DNA of 6,067 nt from Actinomycetota bacterium (GCA_023488645.1 JAMDDL010000202.1:1-6067), one strand, 5' to 3'; positions 1-5,997 are shown, numbered from the stretch's first letter. The notes: generated by a model from the sequence alone, not told the origin. Numbers and translations: made by a program.

Positions 1-7
1 GAATTAT

Positions 8-36
8 TTGCCCTAAATATTATATTATGTTAAAAT
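8..36 (+). promoter_or_regulatory. Predicted sigma-70-type promoter for rpsB-tsf
   Basis: A -35-like TTGCCC (8-13) and a -10 TAAAAT (31-36) are separated by exactly 17 bases. The -10 is preceded by TG one base upstream (28-29), giving the extended -10 form TGnTAAAAT. The start of transcription would fall near base 43, leaving an untranslated leader of about 80 bases before rpsB. A promoter directly upstream of rpsB is common in bacteria. The -35 matches the consensus only in its first three bases, so the extended -10 carries most of the weight. AT-rich DNA produces -10-like strings by chance, so this remains a prediction. Confidence 0.6.
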
Positions 37-57
37 CATCCAGAAAAAAAATACACA

Positions 58-112
58 CACCGTATATTGAAAAAATGGTAATTATTTTTCAACGGTGGAG
101 GAAAAACCATTT
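58..112 (+). promoter_or_regulatory. Structured rpsB mRNA leader, possible pseudoknot
   Basis: The outer stem CACCGT (58-63) pairs with ACGGTG (92-97). After a 4-base bulge (64-67), TGAAAAA (68-74) pairs with TTTTTCA (85-91), leaving a 10-base loop (75-84). Within that loop ATGGT (75-79) is complementary to ACCAT (106-110), which lies just before the rpsB ribosome binding site. The two pairings could coexist as an H-type pseudoknot. Alternatively, the longer match AAATGGT (73-79) with ACCATTT (106-112) could compete with the top of the hairpin. S2 is known to repress its own operon through the rpsB leader in E. coli, so a regulatory role is plausible here, but the pairing is seen only by inspection and homology to any known leader is not shown. 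Confidence 0.4.
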
Positions 113-115
113 AAT

Positions 116-122
116 AAGGAGG
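116..122 (+). promoter_or_regulatory. Strong ribosome binding site deciding the TTG start of rpsB
   Basis: AAGGAGG is a full match to the consensus SD and ends 4 bases before the TTG at 127. It fixes the rpsB start, because an in-frame TAA at 115-117 excludes any earlier start and the first in-frame ATG lies inside conserved S2 sequence. A strong SD paired with a weak start codon is a plausible compensating combination. A second SD-like GGAGG at 97-101 has no suitable start codon behind it. Confidence 0.85.
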
Positions 123-126
123 AAAA

Positions 127-927
127 TTGGAAGAAATAACTATCAAGCAGCTACTTGAAGCTGGTGTTCATTTTGGACATCAGACACGCAGATGGAATCC
201 CAAAATGAAGAGATATATATATACTGCCAGAAATGGTATATATATTATTGATCTTCAGCAAACTCTTACTTTATTAAAAGAAGCATATGAGTTTGCAAAA
301 AATACTGTAATAAATGGAGGAATTATCCTGTTTGTTGGAACAAAAAAGCAAATTCAGGATATTATTGAAAGCAATGCGCAGGACTGTAAGATGCCGTATG
401 TTAAAAACAGATGGCTTGGAGGTGCCCTTACAAATTTTGAAACAATCTCAAAAAGAAAAAAAAGAATGGACGAGATTGAAGAGATGGAAAAAAACGGAGT
501 ATTTGAAAAACTTCCTAAAAAGGAAGTGCTTGGAATTCAAAATGAATATCAGAAGTTAAATTATAATATGGGCGGTATCAGACATATGAATAAACTTCCT
601 GAAGCTTTATTTGTCATTGACCCTCATAAGGAGGAAATTGCAGTTAAGGAAGCCATAAAGCTTGGAATTCCCATAATAGCGATAACTGATACTAATTGTG
701 ACCCTGATAACATTGATTATGTTATTCCGGGAAATGATGATGCCATCAGGGCTTGTAATTTATTATGCCGAGTAATAAGCAATGCTGTTAAAGAGGGTAG
801 TTCAGGCATGGAAATTGTCAGAGAAAATATTGAAAAGGAAAAACTTGAACAGCAGGAAATTGAAAAATCATTACAGGATGAAAACAATATGGATGATTTA
901 CCTGAAGATGATGAAGTCTGGGTATAA
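127..927 (+). CDS. rpsB: 30S ribosomal protein S2
   Basis: S2 binds late to the 30S subunit at the head-body junction and is needed for S1 to associate with it. The 266-residue product is of normal length and shows the family's landmarks in order: HFGHQTRRWNPKM (15-27), the GTKKQ segment (71-75), RWLGGALTNF (95-104), FVIDP (162-166) and the ITDTNCDPD segment (186-194). The last 35 or so residues are a charged, Glu/Asp-rich tail that is probably disordered; tails of this kind vary within the family. The start is TTG: it places the Met about eight residues before LLEAGVHFGHQ, as in other S2 proteins, has an excellent SD, and is the only start possible after the in-frame TAA at 115. tsf follows after 31 bases, the classic rpsB-tsf pairing. 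Expression probably begins at the promoter at 8-36 and may be autoregulated through the leader. Confidence 0.97.
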   Translation: MEEITIKQLLEAGVHFGHQTRRWNPKMKRYIYTARNGIYIIDLQQTLTLLKEAYEFAKNTVINGGIILFVGTKKQIQDIIESNAQDCKMPYVKNRWLGGALTNFETISKRKKRMDEIEEMEKNGVFEKLPKKEVLGIQNEYQKLNYNMGGIRHMNKLPEALFVIDPHKEEIAVKEAIKLGIPIIAITDTNCDPDNIDYVIPGNDDAIRACNLLCRVISNAVKEGSSGMEIVRENIEKEKLEQQEIEKSLQDENNMDDLPEDDEVWV

Positions 928-958
928 CATAATTTAAATAAATAGGGAGAAACCAATA

Positions 959-1564
959 ATGGCAGAAATAAAAGCAGATCAGGTTAAAAAACTTAGAGAA
1001 AAATCCGGGGCAGGTATGATGGAATGCAAGAAAGCTCTTACCGAAGCCGGCGGAGATATAAAAAAAGCGGAATTAATATTAAGGGAAAGAGGTCTTGCTG
1101 CGGCTTCTAAAAAGGCCGGCAGGTCGGCTAATCAGGGAATTATTGACAGCTACATTCATCCTGGTTCAAAAATTGGTGTTTTACTTGAAGTAAATTGTGA
1201 AACTGATTTCGTTGCAAGAAATGAACAGTTTAAGGAACTGGTACATAACATAGCTTTGCATATTGCTGCAGCAGCGCCTGTTTATATTTCAAGCGATGAT
1301 GTTCTATCTGCTGTGATTGAAGCTGAAAAGAATATTTATAAAAAGCAGGCATTAAATGAAGGTAAGCCTGAAGCAGTTGTTGAGAAGATAGCTGAAGGAA
1401 GATTGAAAAAATTTTATGAGGAAAACTGCCTGCTTAACCAGTTATATGTTAAGGATAACGATATAACAATCAGTGATCTTGTAAAGCAGTCAATTGCAAA
1501 AATCGGAGAAAATATTGTAATCAGAAGATTTTGCAGATTTGTTCTTGGAGAAGACGTAAAATAA
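959..1564 (+). CDS. tsf: Translation elongation factor Ts, short form
   Basis: EF-Ts is the cytoplasmic nucleotide exchange factor that releases GDP from EF-Tu so it can be recharged with GTP. The N-terminal UBA-like helical domain (about 1-45) carries LREKSGAGMMECKKAL. It is followed by the core with the diagnostic TDFVARN motif (82-88), whose Asp and Phe insert near the EF-Tu nucleotide site in known structures. The C-terminal part matches the family pattern: EKIAEGRLKKFYEE, then a conserved IAKIGENIVIRRF segment. At 201 residues it is far shorter than the E. coli protein (about 283) and resembles the short EF-Ts of Thermus and Thermotoga, which have a reduced core. It is therefore not a truncation: both ends are conserved. 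The ATG start has GGGAG (945-949) 9 bases upstream. Probably co-transcribed with rpsB. Confidence 0.97.
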   Translation: MAEIKADQVKKLREKSGAGMMECKKALTEAGGDIKKAELILRERGLAAASKKAGRSANQGIIDSYIHPGSKIGVLLEVNCETDFVARNEQFKELVHNIALHIAAAAPVYISSDDVLSAVIEAEKNIYKKQALNEGKPEAVVEKIAEGRLKKFYEENCLLNQLYVKDNDITISDLVKQSIAKIGENIVIRRFCRFVLGEDVK

Positions 1565-1610
1565 ATTAAAGCAATAAATAATACCGATAAAAAAATAAAA
1601 TTATTTATAA

Positions 1611-1633
1611 AGATATTCCATTATAGGATATCT
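1611..1633 (+). repeat. Weak intergenic hairpin after tsf
   Basis: AGATATTCC (1611-1619) can fold onto GGATATCT (1626-1633) with a 6-base loop and one bulged T, giving 8 pairs of which only three are G-C. It lies in the 109-base gap between tsf and pyrH, 47 bases after the tsf stop. No U-tract follows directly; the nearest T5 run begins about 10 bases later (1644). It is therefore a poor intrinsic terminator and could be partial attenuation, an RNA processing site or chance in AT-rich DNA. Confidence 0.25.
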
Positions 1634-1634
1634 A

Positions 1635-1662
1635 TTAACAGAATTTTTATAAAAATTATAAA
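1635..1662 (+). promoter_or_regulatory. Possible internal promoter giving a near-leaderless pyrH mRNA
   Basis: TTAACA (1635-1640, one mismatch to TTGACA) and TATAAA (1657-1662, one mismatch to TATAAT) are separated by 16 bases. A transcript from this pair would begin around 1668-1671, only a few bases before the pyrH ATG at 1674. That fits the complete absence of an SD before pyrH. A 16-base palindrome, AATTTTTATAAAAATT (1642-1657), lies between the two elements, but it is made almost wholly of A and T. In DNA this AT-rich, promoter-like pairs occur by chance, so support is moderate at best. Confidence 0.35.
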
Positions 1663-1673
1663 ATATTAAATTT

Positions 1674-2399
1674 ATGCCTGTCGGAAAATATAAAAGAGTT
1701 CTGCTGAAAATCAGTGGGGAATCTTTAAGAGATGATGACTGTGCTTCCGGAATTGATTTTAAAGTTATGGACAGGATTGCGCAGGAAGTAAAGGAAGCAA
1801 GTGACTGTGGAATTGAAATTGCCATTGTAATCGGAGGAGGAAATTTCTGGAGAGGTGAAGCGGCAAGCAATCTGGGTATGGAAAGGGCTGCTGCTGATTA
1901 TATAGGAATGATTGCAACGGTAATGAATGCTGTAGCTCTTCAGGATGCACTTGAAAAAAAAGGTGCTGTTACAAGGGTTCAGTCAGCCATAACAATGCAG
2001 GAAATTGCTGAACCATTTATCAGAAGAAGGGCGGTAAGACATCTTGAAAAGAAAAGGATTGTAATTTTTGCAGGAGGTACGGGCAATCCTTATTTCAGTA
2101 CGGATACCGCTGCTGCACTTCGTGCTCTTGAAATTAATGCCGAAATTATTTTCAAAGCTACGAGAGTTGACGGGGTATATGATAAAGATCCTTTAAAATT
2201 TGAGGATGCAGTAAAATTTAATGAACTTACTTATCTTGATATCATAAAAAAAGGGCTTAAAGTACTTGACTCAACTGCAACAACCTTATGCATGGATAAT
2301 AAGCTTCCAATTGTAGTTTTTGATATAACAAAACAGGGTAATATTAAAAATGCAATTCTGGGAGAGAAAATAGGGACAATAATATCGGGGGTGAGTTAA
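1674..2399 (+). CDS. pyrH: UMP kinase
   Basis: PyrH phosphorylates UMP to UDP with ATP in the cytoplasm, the first step from UMP toward UTP and CTP. It belongs to the amino acid kinase fold, unlike eukaryotic UMP/CMP kinases, and is usually a hexamer controlled by GTP and UTP. The 241-residue length is typical. Visible motifs are LLKISGES (10-17), the glycine-rich IGGGNFWRG (53-61), the YIGMIATVMN segment (77-85), AGGTGNPYFSTDTAAALRA (133-151) for nucleotide and UMP binding, and KATRVDGVYDKDP (161-173). The ATG at 1674 starts the protein at the usual place, about six residues before the first strand, but no SD precedes it; an in-frame TAA at 1659-1661 leaves no normal alternative. The frr start follows 1 base after its stop, and the frr ribosome binding site lies inside the end of pyrH, so the two are probably translationally coupled. 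Confidence 0.97.
   Translation: MPVGKYKRVLLKISGESLRDDDCASGIDFKVMDRIAQEVKEASDCGIEIAIVIGGGNFWRGEAASNLGMERAAADYIGMIATVMNAVALQDALEKKGAVTRVQSAITMQEIAEPFIRRRAVRHLEKKRIVIFAGGTGNPYFSTDTAAALRALEINAEIIFKATRVDGVYDKDPLKFEDAVKFNELTYLDIIKKGLKVLDSTATTLCMDNKLPIVVFDITKQGNIKNAILGEKIGTIISGVS
2387..2394 (+). promoter_or_regulatory. Extended ribosome binding site deciding an AUC start of frr
   Basis: GGGGGTGA matches the extended SD GGAGGTGA at 7 of 8 positions and lies inside the last codons of pyrH. It ends 6 bases before ATC at 2401, an optimal spacing, but 42 bases before the first in-frame ATG at 2437, which has no convincing SD of its own (only GAAAGA nearby). Its position strongly favours initiation at 2401. 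Confidence 0.7.
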
Positions 2400-2400
2400 A

Positions 2401-2958
2401 ATCAAAGATGCAGCATTAAAAGATAATGAAAGAAAAATGGCAGCAACCATAGATAAAATTGTTCATGAGTTTAATGCTATCAGAACAGGAAGAGCATCGG
2501 TGAGCTTGCTTGACAGAGTTTTAATTGATTATTATGGAACAAAAACACCTGTAAAGCATATATCAAATATAAATTTGCCGGAACCAAAAACAATAGTTAT
2601 TTCACCATATGAGCCAAAGTTTTTAAAGGATATTGAAAAACAAATTCTTGCTTCTGATCTTGGACTTAATCCTTCAAATGACGGCAAGGTAATAAGATTG
2701 TCCATACCCCCCCTTAATGAAGAACGAAGAAGGGAACTTGTAAAGGTTGTTAAAAAAATTGCAGAAGAAGGTAGAGTTGCAATCAGAAACATCCGTCGTG
2801 ACGGAATAGAGGATTTTAAAAAACTTGAAAAAAAAGCTGAGATTACAGAAGATGATCTGGAAATTCTTGAAAAAGAAATGCAGGATCTTACAGATGAATA
2901 TATTGAAAAAATTAACCGGATTTTAGCTCAAAAAGAAAGTGAAATTATGGAAGTTTAG
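2401..2958 (+). CDS. frr: Ribosome recycling factor, apparently with an AUC start codon
   Basis: RRF works with EF-G to split the post-termination ribosome and free the mRNA. From the ATG at 2437 the product is 173 residues and lacks the first half of helix 1. Reading upstream in frame adds 12 codons to ATC at 2401 and gives 185 residues, the same as E. coli RRF. By my recollection of the E. coli sequence the alignment needs no gap: Met13, the RTGRAS motif starting at Arg28, and the key Arg132 in RNIRRD (129-134) take the same numbers. The added residues (KDAALKDNERK) look like normal helix-1 sequence. No ATG, GTG or TTG exists in frame between the TGA at 2392-2394 and 2437. Other landmarks are ASDLGLNP, the IPPLNEERR segment and a C-terminal helix ending in EIMEV. 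The start is coupled to the end of pyrH. Function is certain; the AUC start is inferred, and a sequencing error or an internal ATG start are the alternatives. Confidence 0.93.
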   Translation: MKDAALKDNERKMAATIDKIVHEFNAIRTGRASVSLLDRVLIDYYGTKTPVKHISNINLPEPKTIVISPYEPKFLKDIEKQILASDLGLNPSNDGKVIRLSIPPLNEERRRELVKVVKKIAEEGRVAIRNIRRDGIEDFKKLEKKAEITEDDLEILEKEMQDLTDEYIEKINRILAQKESEIMEV

Positions 2959-2974
2959 GTGCATATAAGCTACA

Positions 2975-3736
2975 TTGAAAATATTTTCAAATTTATTGCC
3001 GTCAAATAAAATCTCTATAATTGAAGAACTAAAAAAACAGCCTGTTCCTCTTCATGTTGCAGTAATAATGGATGGAAACGGCAGATGGGCATCAGAAAGA
3101 GGATTTCCACGTATTGTAGGCCATAAAGAAGGAGTAAAACCATTAAAACGCATTGTGTGCCTTTGTTCTGATCTGGGAATCAAATATCTTACCGCTTATT
3201 CATTTTCCAGTGAGAACTGGAAAAGACCTCAAAAGGAAGTATCGGGACTTATGCAGTTATTTTTTGAAACTATTGCCTCTGAACTGGAAGAACTTAATAA
3301 AAATGGAGTAAGAATTGTTTTAATTGGAAACAGAAAAATGATTCCCCGAAAAGTTTTAAAAAGATTTGAAGATGCAGAAAATGCAACGAAAAATAATAAC
3401 AATGTAATATTAAACATTGCATTCAGCTACGGATCAAGGCAGGAAATTCTGGAGGCTGCAAGGAAAGCCTGCACAAATATTAAAAATAATGAAGCAGATA
3501 TTAACGATCTGGATGAAAAATATTTTTCAGGACTTCTTTTTACTCAAAATTGTCCTGATCCTGATTTATTAATCAGAACGGGCGGAGAGTTAAGAGTAAG
3601 CAATTTCCTTTTATGGCAGATTGCATACAGCGAGCTTTATTTTACAAAAACCTTATGGCCTGATTTTACAGATGCGGAATTTTTACAAGCAATTCATGAT
3701 TATCAGTGCAGAAACAGAAGATTCGGAAAGATTTAA
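2975..3736 (+). CDS. uppS: Undecaprenyl diphosphate synthase (cis-prenyltransferase)
   Basis: UppS adds isopentenyl units in cis to farnesyl diphosphate to make the C55 lipid carrier used for peptidoglycan and other surface polymers; it acts at the cytoplasmic membrane face. The 253-residue protein carries MDGNGRW (32-38) with catalytic Asp33, FSSENW (77-82), NIAFSYGSRQE (147-157) and the substrate-binding RTGGELRVSNFLLWQ (201-215) with Arg201 and Arg207, plus Glu220. These equal E. coli Asp26, Arg194, Arg200 and Glu213 at a constant offset of 7, so the core appears intact and ungapped. The start is a TTG 16 bases after the frr stop; an in-frame TAA at 2966-2968 rules out earlier starts. The likely SD, AGGTG (2957-2961), overlaps the frr stop and lies 13 bases away, which is long, so a later TTG at 2996 cannot be excluded. 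A different cis-prenyl chain length is possible but cannot be read from sequence. Confidence 0.95.
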   Translation: MKIFSNLLPSNKISIIEELKKQPVPLHVAVIMDGNGRWASERGFPRIVGHKEGVKPLKRIVCLCSDLGIKYLTAYSFSSENWKRPQKEVSGLMQLFFETIASELEELNKNGVRIVLIGNRKMIPRKVLKRFEDAENATKNNNNVILNIAFSYGSRQEILEAARKACTNIKNNEADINDLDEKYFSGLLFTQNCPDPDLLIRTGGELRVSNFLLWQIAYSELYFTKTLWPDFTDAEFLQAIHDYQCRNRRFGKI

Positions 3737-3741
3737 CAAAA

Positions 3742-4797
3742 ATGAATGTTGTTTTTCAATACATACTGGCAATTCTTGGTTTTTCACTGATCATAATTGT
3801 ACATGAATTTGGACATTTTATTTTTGCAAAAATAAATAAAATTTTTGTTGAAGAATTTTTTATTGGAATGGGCCCTAAAATTCTGAAGTTCAAATCAAAA
3901 AGCGGTACTCTCTGGGGGCTGTCTGCCATTCCTGTTGGCGGCTACAATAAAATATCAGGAATGGACAGGGATGAGAAAGTTCCCGAAGATAGAAAAGAAA
4001 GTGTTTATTACAAAAAGCCGTTTCATGTAAAATTTTCGGTTATTTTTGGCGGCGCAATGATGAATATAATATTTGCCGTCATTCTTATTATTGTTTTTTT
4101 CAGCATGGGAATTTATTCACCAACAAATACCATTGGCTTTATTGAAAAAGATTCACCTGCACAAACATATGGCTTAAATGTTAATGATAAGATTTTGTAT
4201 TTAAATGATACACAAATAAAAAATTGGGATGATTTTTCAGTTAATGTAAAAAAATTTCCAGACAAGGAAGTAGTTTTCAAGGTTTTAAGAAATAAAAATG
4301 AATTAAACATTAAAGTTAAACTTGGAGCTAAGGAAGGACAGGGATATCTCGGCATAAGCCCTACACTTGAAAAAATAAAAATGAATCCCCCTGGAATAAT
4401 TAAAGCCAGTTTTAAATTAGTTGGAGATTTTACTGTTACATATTTCAAGCTTCTCGGGATGCTGTTTACAGGCAAGCTCCCATTTTTACAAGCCCGTCCT
4501 GTTTCACCTCTCGGGGTTGTAACAATTTTTCAGCAGTCTGCCGCAATGGGTTTTCAGAATTTTTTAATGCTTGTTGCACTTGTATCTTTAATCCTTGGAT
4601 TCAGTAATTTAATCCCGCTGCTTCCTCTTGATGGCGGACATATTATAATAATGATGATAGAATCCATCAGAAAAAAGCCTGTAAGTAAAAAATCTGTTCA
4701 AATATACAATAATATTGGAATAATTATTTTTATTTCATTATTTGTAATAGGATTTGTTTTTGATATTATTAAACCCATTAATATAAGCAATATGTAG
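3742..4797 (+). CDS. rseP: RseP/RasP-type site-2 zinc metalloprotease
   Basis: This is an M50 intramembrane protease; relatives cleave anti-sigma factors and remnant signal peptides within the cytoplasmic membrane. The 351-residue protein has an N-terminal membrane helix (about 5-21) leading into the zinc motif HEFGH (21-25), a second hydrophobic segment (about 97-125), one PDZ domain (about 131-195), a third segment (about 270-295) leading into NLIPLLPLDGGH (289-300) with the third zinc ligand Asp297, and a last helix (about 326-344). One PDZ domain makes it shorter than E. coli RseP (450 residues, two PDZ domains). The ATG at 3742 is preferred because it places the first helix at the N terminus; a GTG at 3706 would add 12 polar residues overlapping uppS. 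The SD is weak (GGAAAG, 3725-3730). It ends in tandem stops TAG-TAA. Neighbours give no hint of its substrate: no sigma or anti-sigma gene is present. Confidence 0.92.
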   Translation: MNVVFQYILAILGFSLIIIVHEFGHFIFAKINKIFVEEFFIGMGPKILKFKSKSGTLWGLSAIPVGGYNKISGMDRDEKVPEDRKESVYYKKPFHVKFSVIFGGAMMNIIFAVILIIVFFSMGIYSPTNTIGFIEKDSPAQTYGLNVNDKILYLNDTQIKNWDDFSVNVKKFPDKEVVFKVLRNKNELNIKVKLGAKEGQGYLGISPTLEKIKMNPPGIIKASFKLVGDFTVTYFKLLGMLFTGKLPFLQARPVSPLGVVTIFQQSAAMGFQNFLMLVALVSLILGFSNLIPLLPLDGGHIIIMMIESIRKKPVSKKSVQIYNNIGIIIFISLFVIGFVFDIIKPINISNM

Positions 4798-4923
4798 TAA
4801 GTTTAATTTAAATTTTACTGTTTGTTTGCTTATATCCTTATATTTAATTGCAATTAATTTTATTTTACTGATAATTTAATAAAATATTTAAAGGATGTTT
4901 ATTTAATAAACTTTAAAAAATTT
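4798..4923 (+). other. 126-base non-coding gap before ispG with a 14-base palindrome
   Basis: This gap is very AT-rich and has no credible gene; the only reading frame of note is a four-codon ATG-TTT-ATT-TAA at 4895-4906, which I do not consider real. It contains a perfect palindrome, TTAATTGCAATTAA (4844-4857), which could be an operator but is mostly A and T. I see neither a GC-rich terminator for the upstream operon nor a convincing -35/-10 pair, although the spacing suggests that ispG has its own promoter here. No SD precedes the ispG ATG. Confidence 0.4.
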
Positions 4924-5997
4924 ATGAATAACATTTATAAAAGAAGAAAAACAAGAGAAATCACCATAGGCAGCAAAAGAATCGGTGGCAATAATCCCAT
5001 ACTTGTTCAATCAATGACAAAAAATAAATTTGAACAGATGGATCTTTTAAAGGATGAAATCATATCATTAATAAATTCAGGGTGTGAAATTATCAGAATT
5101 GCTGTCACAGACAGTGATTCCATATCACATATTCGTGATTTAATCAGGGAAGGTTTTTTTGAAAATGTTCCGCTTGTTGCTGATATACAGTTTGACTGCG
5201 AACTTGCAATCCTTGCACTTGAAGCCGGAGCTCATTGCGTCAGAATAAACCCTGGAAATATTGGAGGTCCGGAAAAAACAAAAAAAATAATTAATAAAGC
5301 AAAGGATCTGGATTCATGTATAAGAATTGGAGTAAATTCAGGCTCAATTGATAAAAAAATATTAAATAAATTTAATAATGACTGCGTATCTGCAATGGTT
5401 GAAAGCACACTGGAATATGTAAGGCTTTTTGAAAATATGAAGTTTTATAATTTTAAAATTTCAGCCAAGGCATCTTCGGTAATGGATTCAATCCATGTTT
5501 ATAAAACGTTATCTGAAAAAATAAATTATCCTCTTCATCTGGGTATAACTGAAGCAGGATCAAAATTTGCAGGCGCAATCAAATCTTCGGTAGGTTTGGG
5601 GATATTACTGTATGAAGGGATTGGAGATACAATAAGAGTATCTTTAACTGACAGTTCAATTTATGAGGTTAAGGCAGGTTATTACATCCTTAACAGTTTA
5701 AATCTGCGAAATTATGGAATTGATATTATATCGTGTCCGACCTGCGGAAGGACAAAAAGTGATTTAAAAGCTGTAGCAGAAGAAATTGAAAGAATAACGG
5801 CTAATGTTGCCAAGCCGTTAAAGGTTGCCGTAATGGGATGCATAGTTAATGGACCAGGTGAAGCAAGAGAAGCAGATATAGGTATTGCCTTCGGAATGAA
5901 AAAAGCTGCAGTTTTTGTTAAGGGTAGAATCTTAAAAAGGGTTGAAATTGAGGATGTTATATCTGAATTTACCTGTGAACTTGAAAAGCTGATTTAA
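4924..5997 (+). CDS. ispG: 4-hydroxy-3-methylbut-2-enyl diphosphate (HMBPP) synthase, MEP pathway
   Basis: IspG (GcpE) is a cytoplasmic [4Fe-4S] enzyme that reductively opens the cyclic diphosphate MEcPP to HMBPP, the penultimate step of the MEP isoprenoid pathway. The 357-residue length is typical of the two-domain bacterial form. The N-terminal TIM-barrel shows VQSMT (28-32), VADIQF (85-90), VRINPGNIGG (106-115), GVNSGSID (136-143), KISAKAS (178-184) and HLGITEAG (205-212). The C-terminal domain carries the cluster ligands: CPTCGRT with Cys271 and Cys274, then GCIVNGPGEA with Cys306 and Glu313. All three Cys and the Glu are present, so it should be active. One departure is Gln in VADIQF where many homologues have His (ADIHF). 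The ATG at 4924 places MNNIYKRRKTREITIG as expected; no SD is visible and no earlier normal start was found. Its product feeds the substrates of UppS; dxr, often nearby, is absent. Confidence 0.96.
   Translation: MNNIYKRRKTREITIGSKRIGGNNPILVQSMTKNKFEQMDLLKDEIISLINSGCEIIRIAVTDSDSISHIRDLIREGFFENVPLVADIQFDCELAILALEAGAHCVRINPGNIGGPEKTKKIINKAKDLDSCIRIGVNSGSIDKKILNKFNNDCVSAMVESTLEYVRLFENMKFYNFKISAKASSVMDSIHVYKTLSEKINYPLHLGITEAGSKFAGAIKSSVGLGILLYEGIGDTIRVSLTDSSIYEVKAGYYILNSLNLRNYGIDIISCPTCGRTKSDLKAVAEEIERITANVAKPLKVAVMGCIVNGPGEAREADIGIAFGMKKAAVFVKGRILKRVEIEDVISEFTCELEKLI

Noticed and set aside
97..117. GGAGG followed by ATT-TAA-TAA as a start-stop mini-ORF in the rpsB leader
   Set aside because: It needs an AUU start and encodes one residue; the pattern is easily produced by chance and the bases are better explained by the leader structure.
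1611..1648. Intrinsic terminator between tsf and pyrH
   Set aside because: The hairpin is AT-rich with a bulge and no U-tract follows directly, so it does not meet the usual pattern.
2437..2958. frr starting at the ATG at 2437 (173 residues)
   Set aside because: It has no SD, is 12 residues shorter than the family, and leaves family-like helix-1 residues and a near-perfect upstream SD unexplained.
4113..4475. 120-codon minus-strand reading frame antisense to rseP
   Set aside because: It lies wholly opposite a conserved gene, resembles no known family and reads like the reverse of the rseP codons. The other minus-strand frames at 717-956, 1601-1950, 2532-2792 and 3229-3417 are rejected for the same reason; only part of 1601-1950 extends outside a gene, into the tsf-pyrH gap.
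3706..4797. rseP starting at a GTG inside uppS
   Set aside because: It adds 12 polar residues before the first membrane helix, has no SD, and overlaps uppS; the ATG at 3742 gives a normal N terminus.
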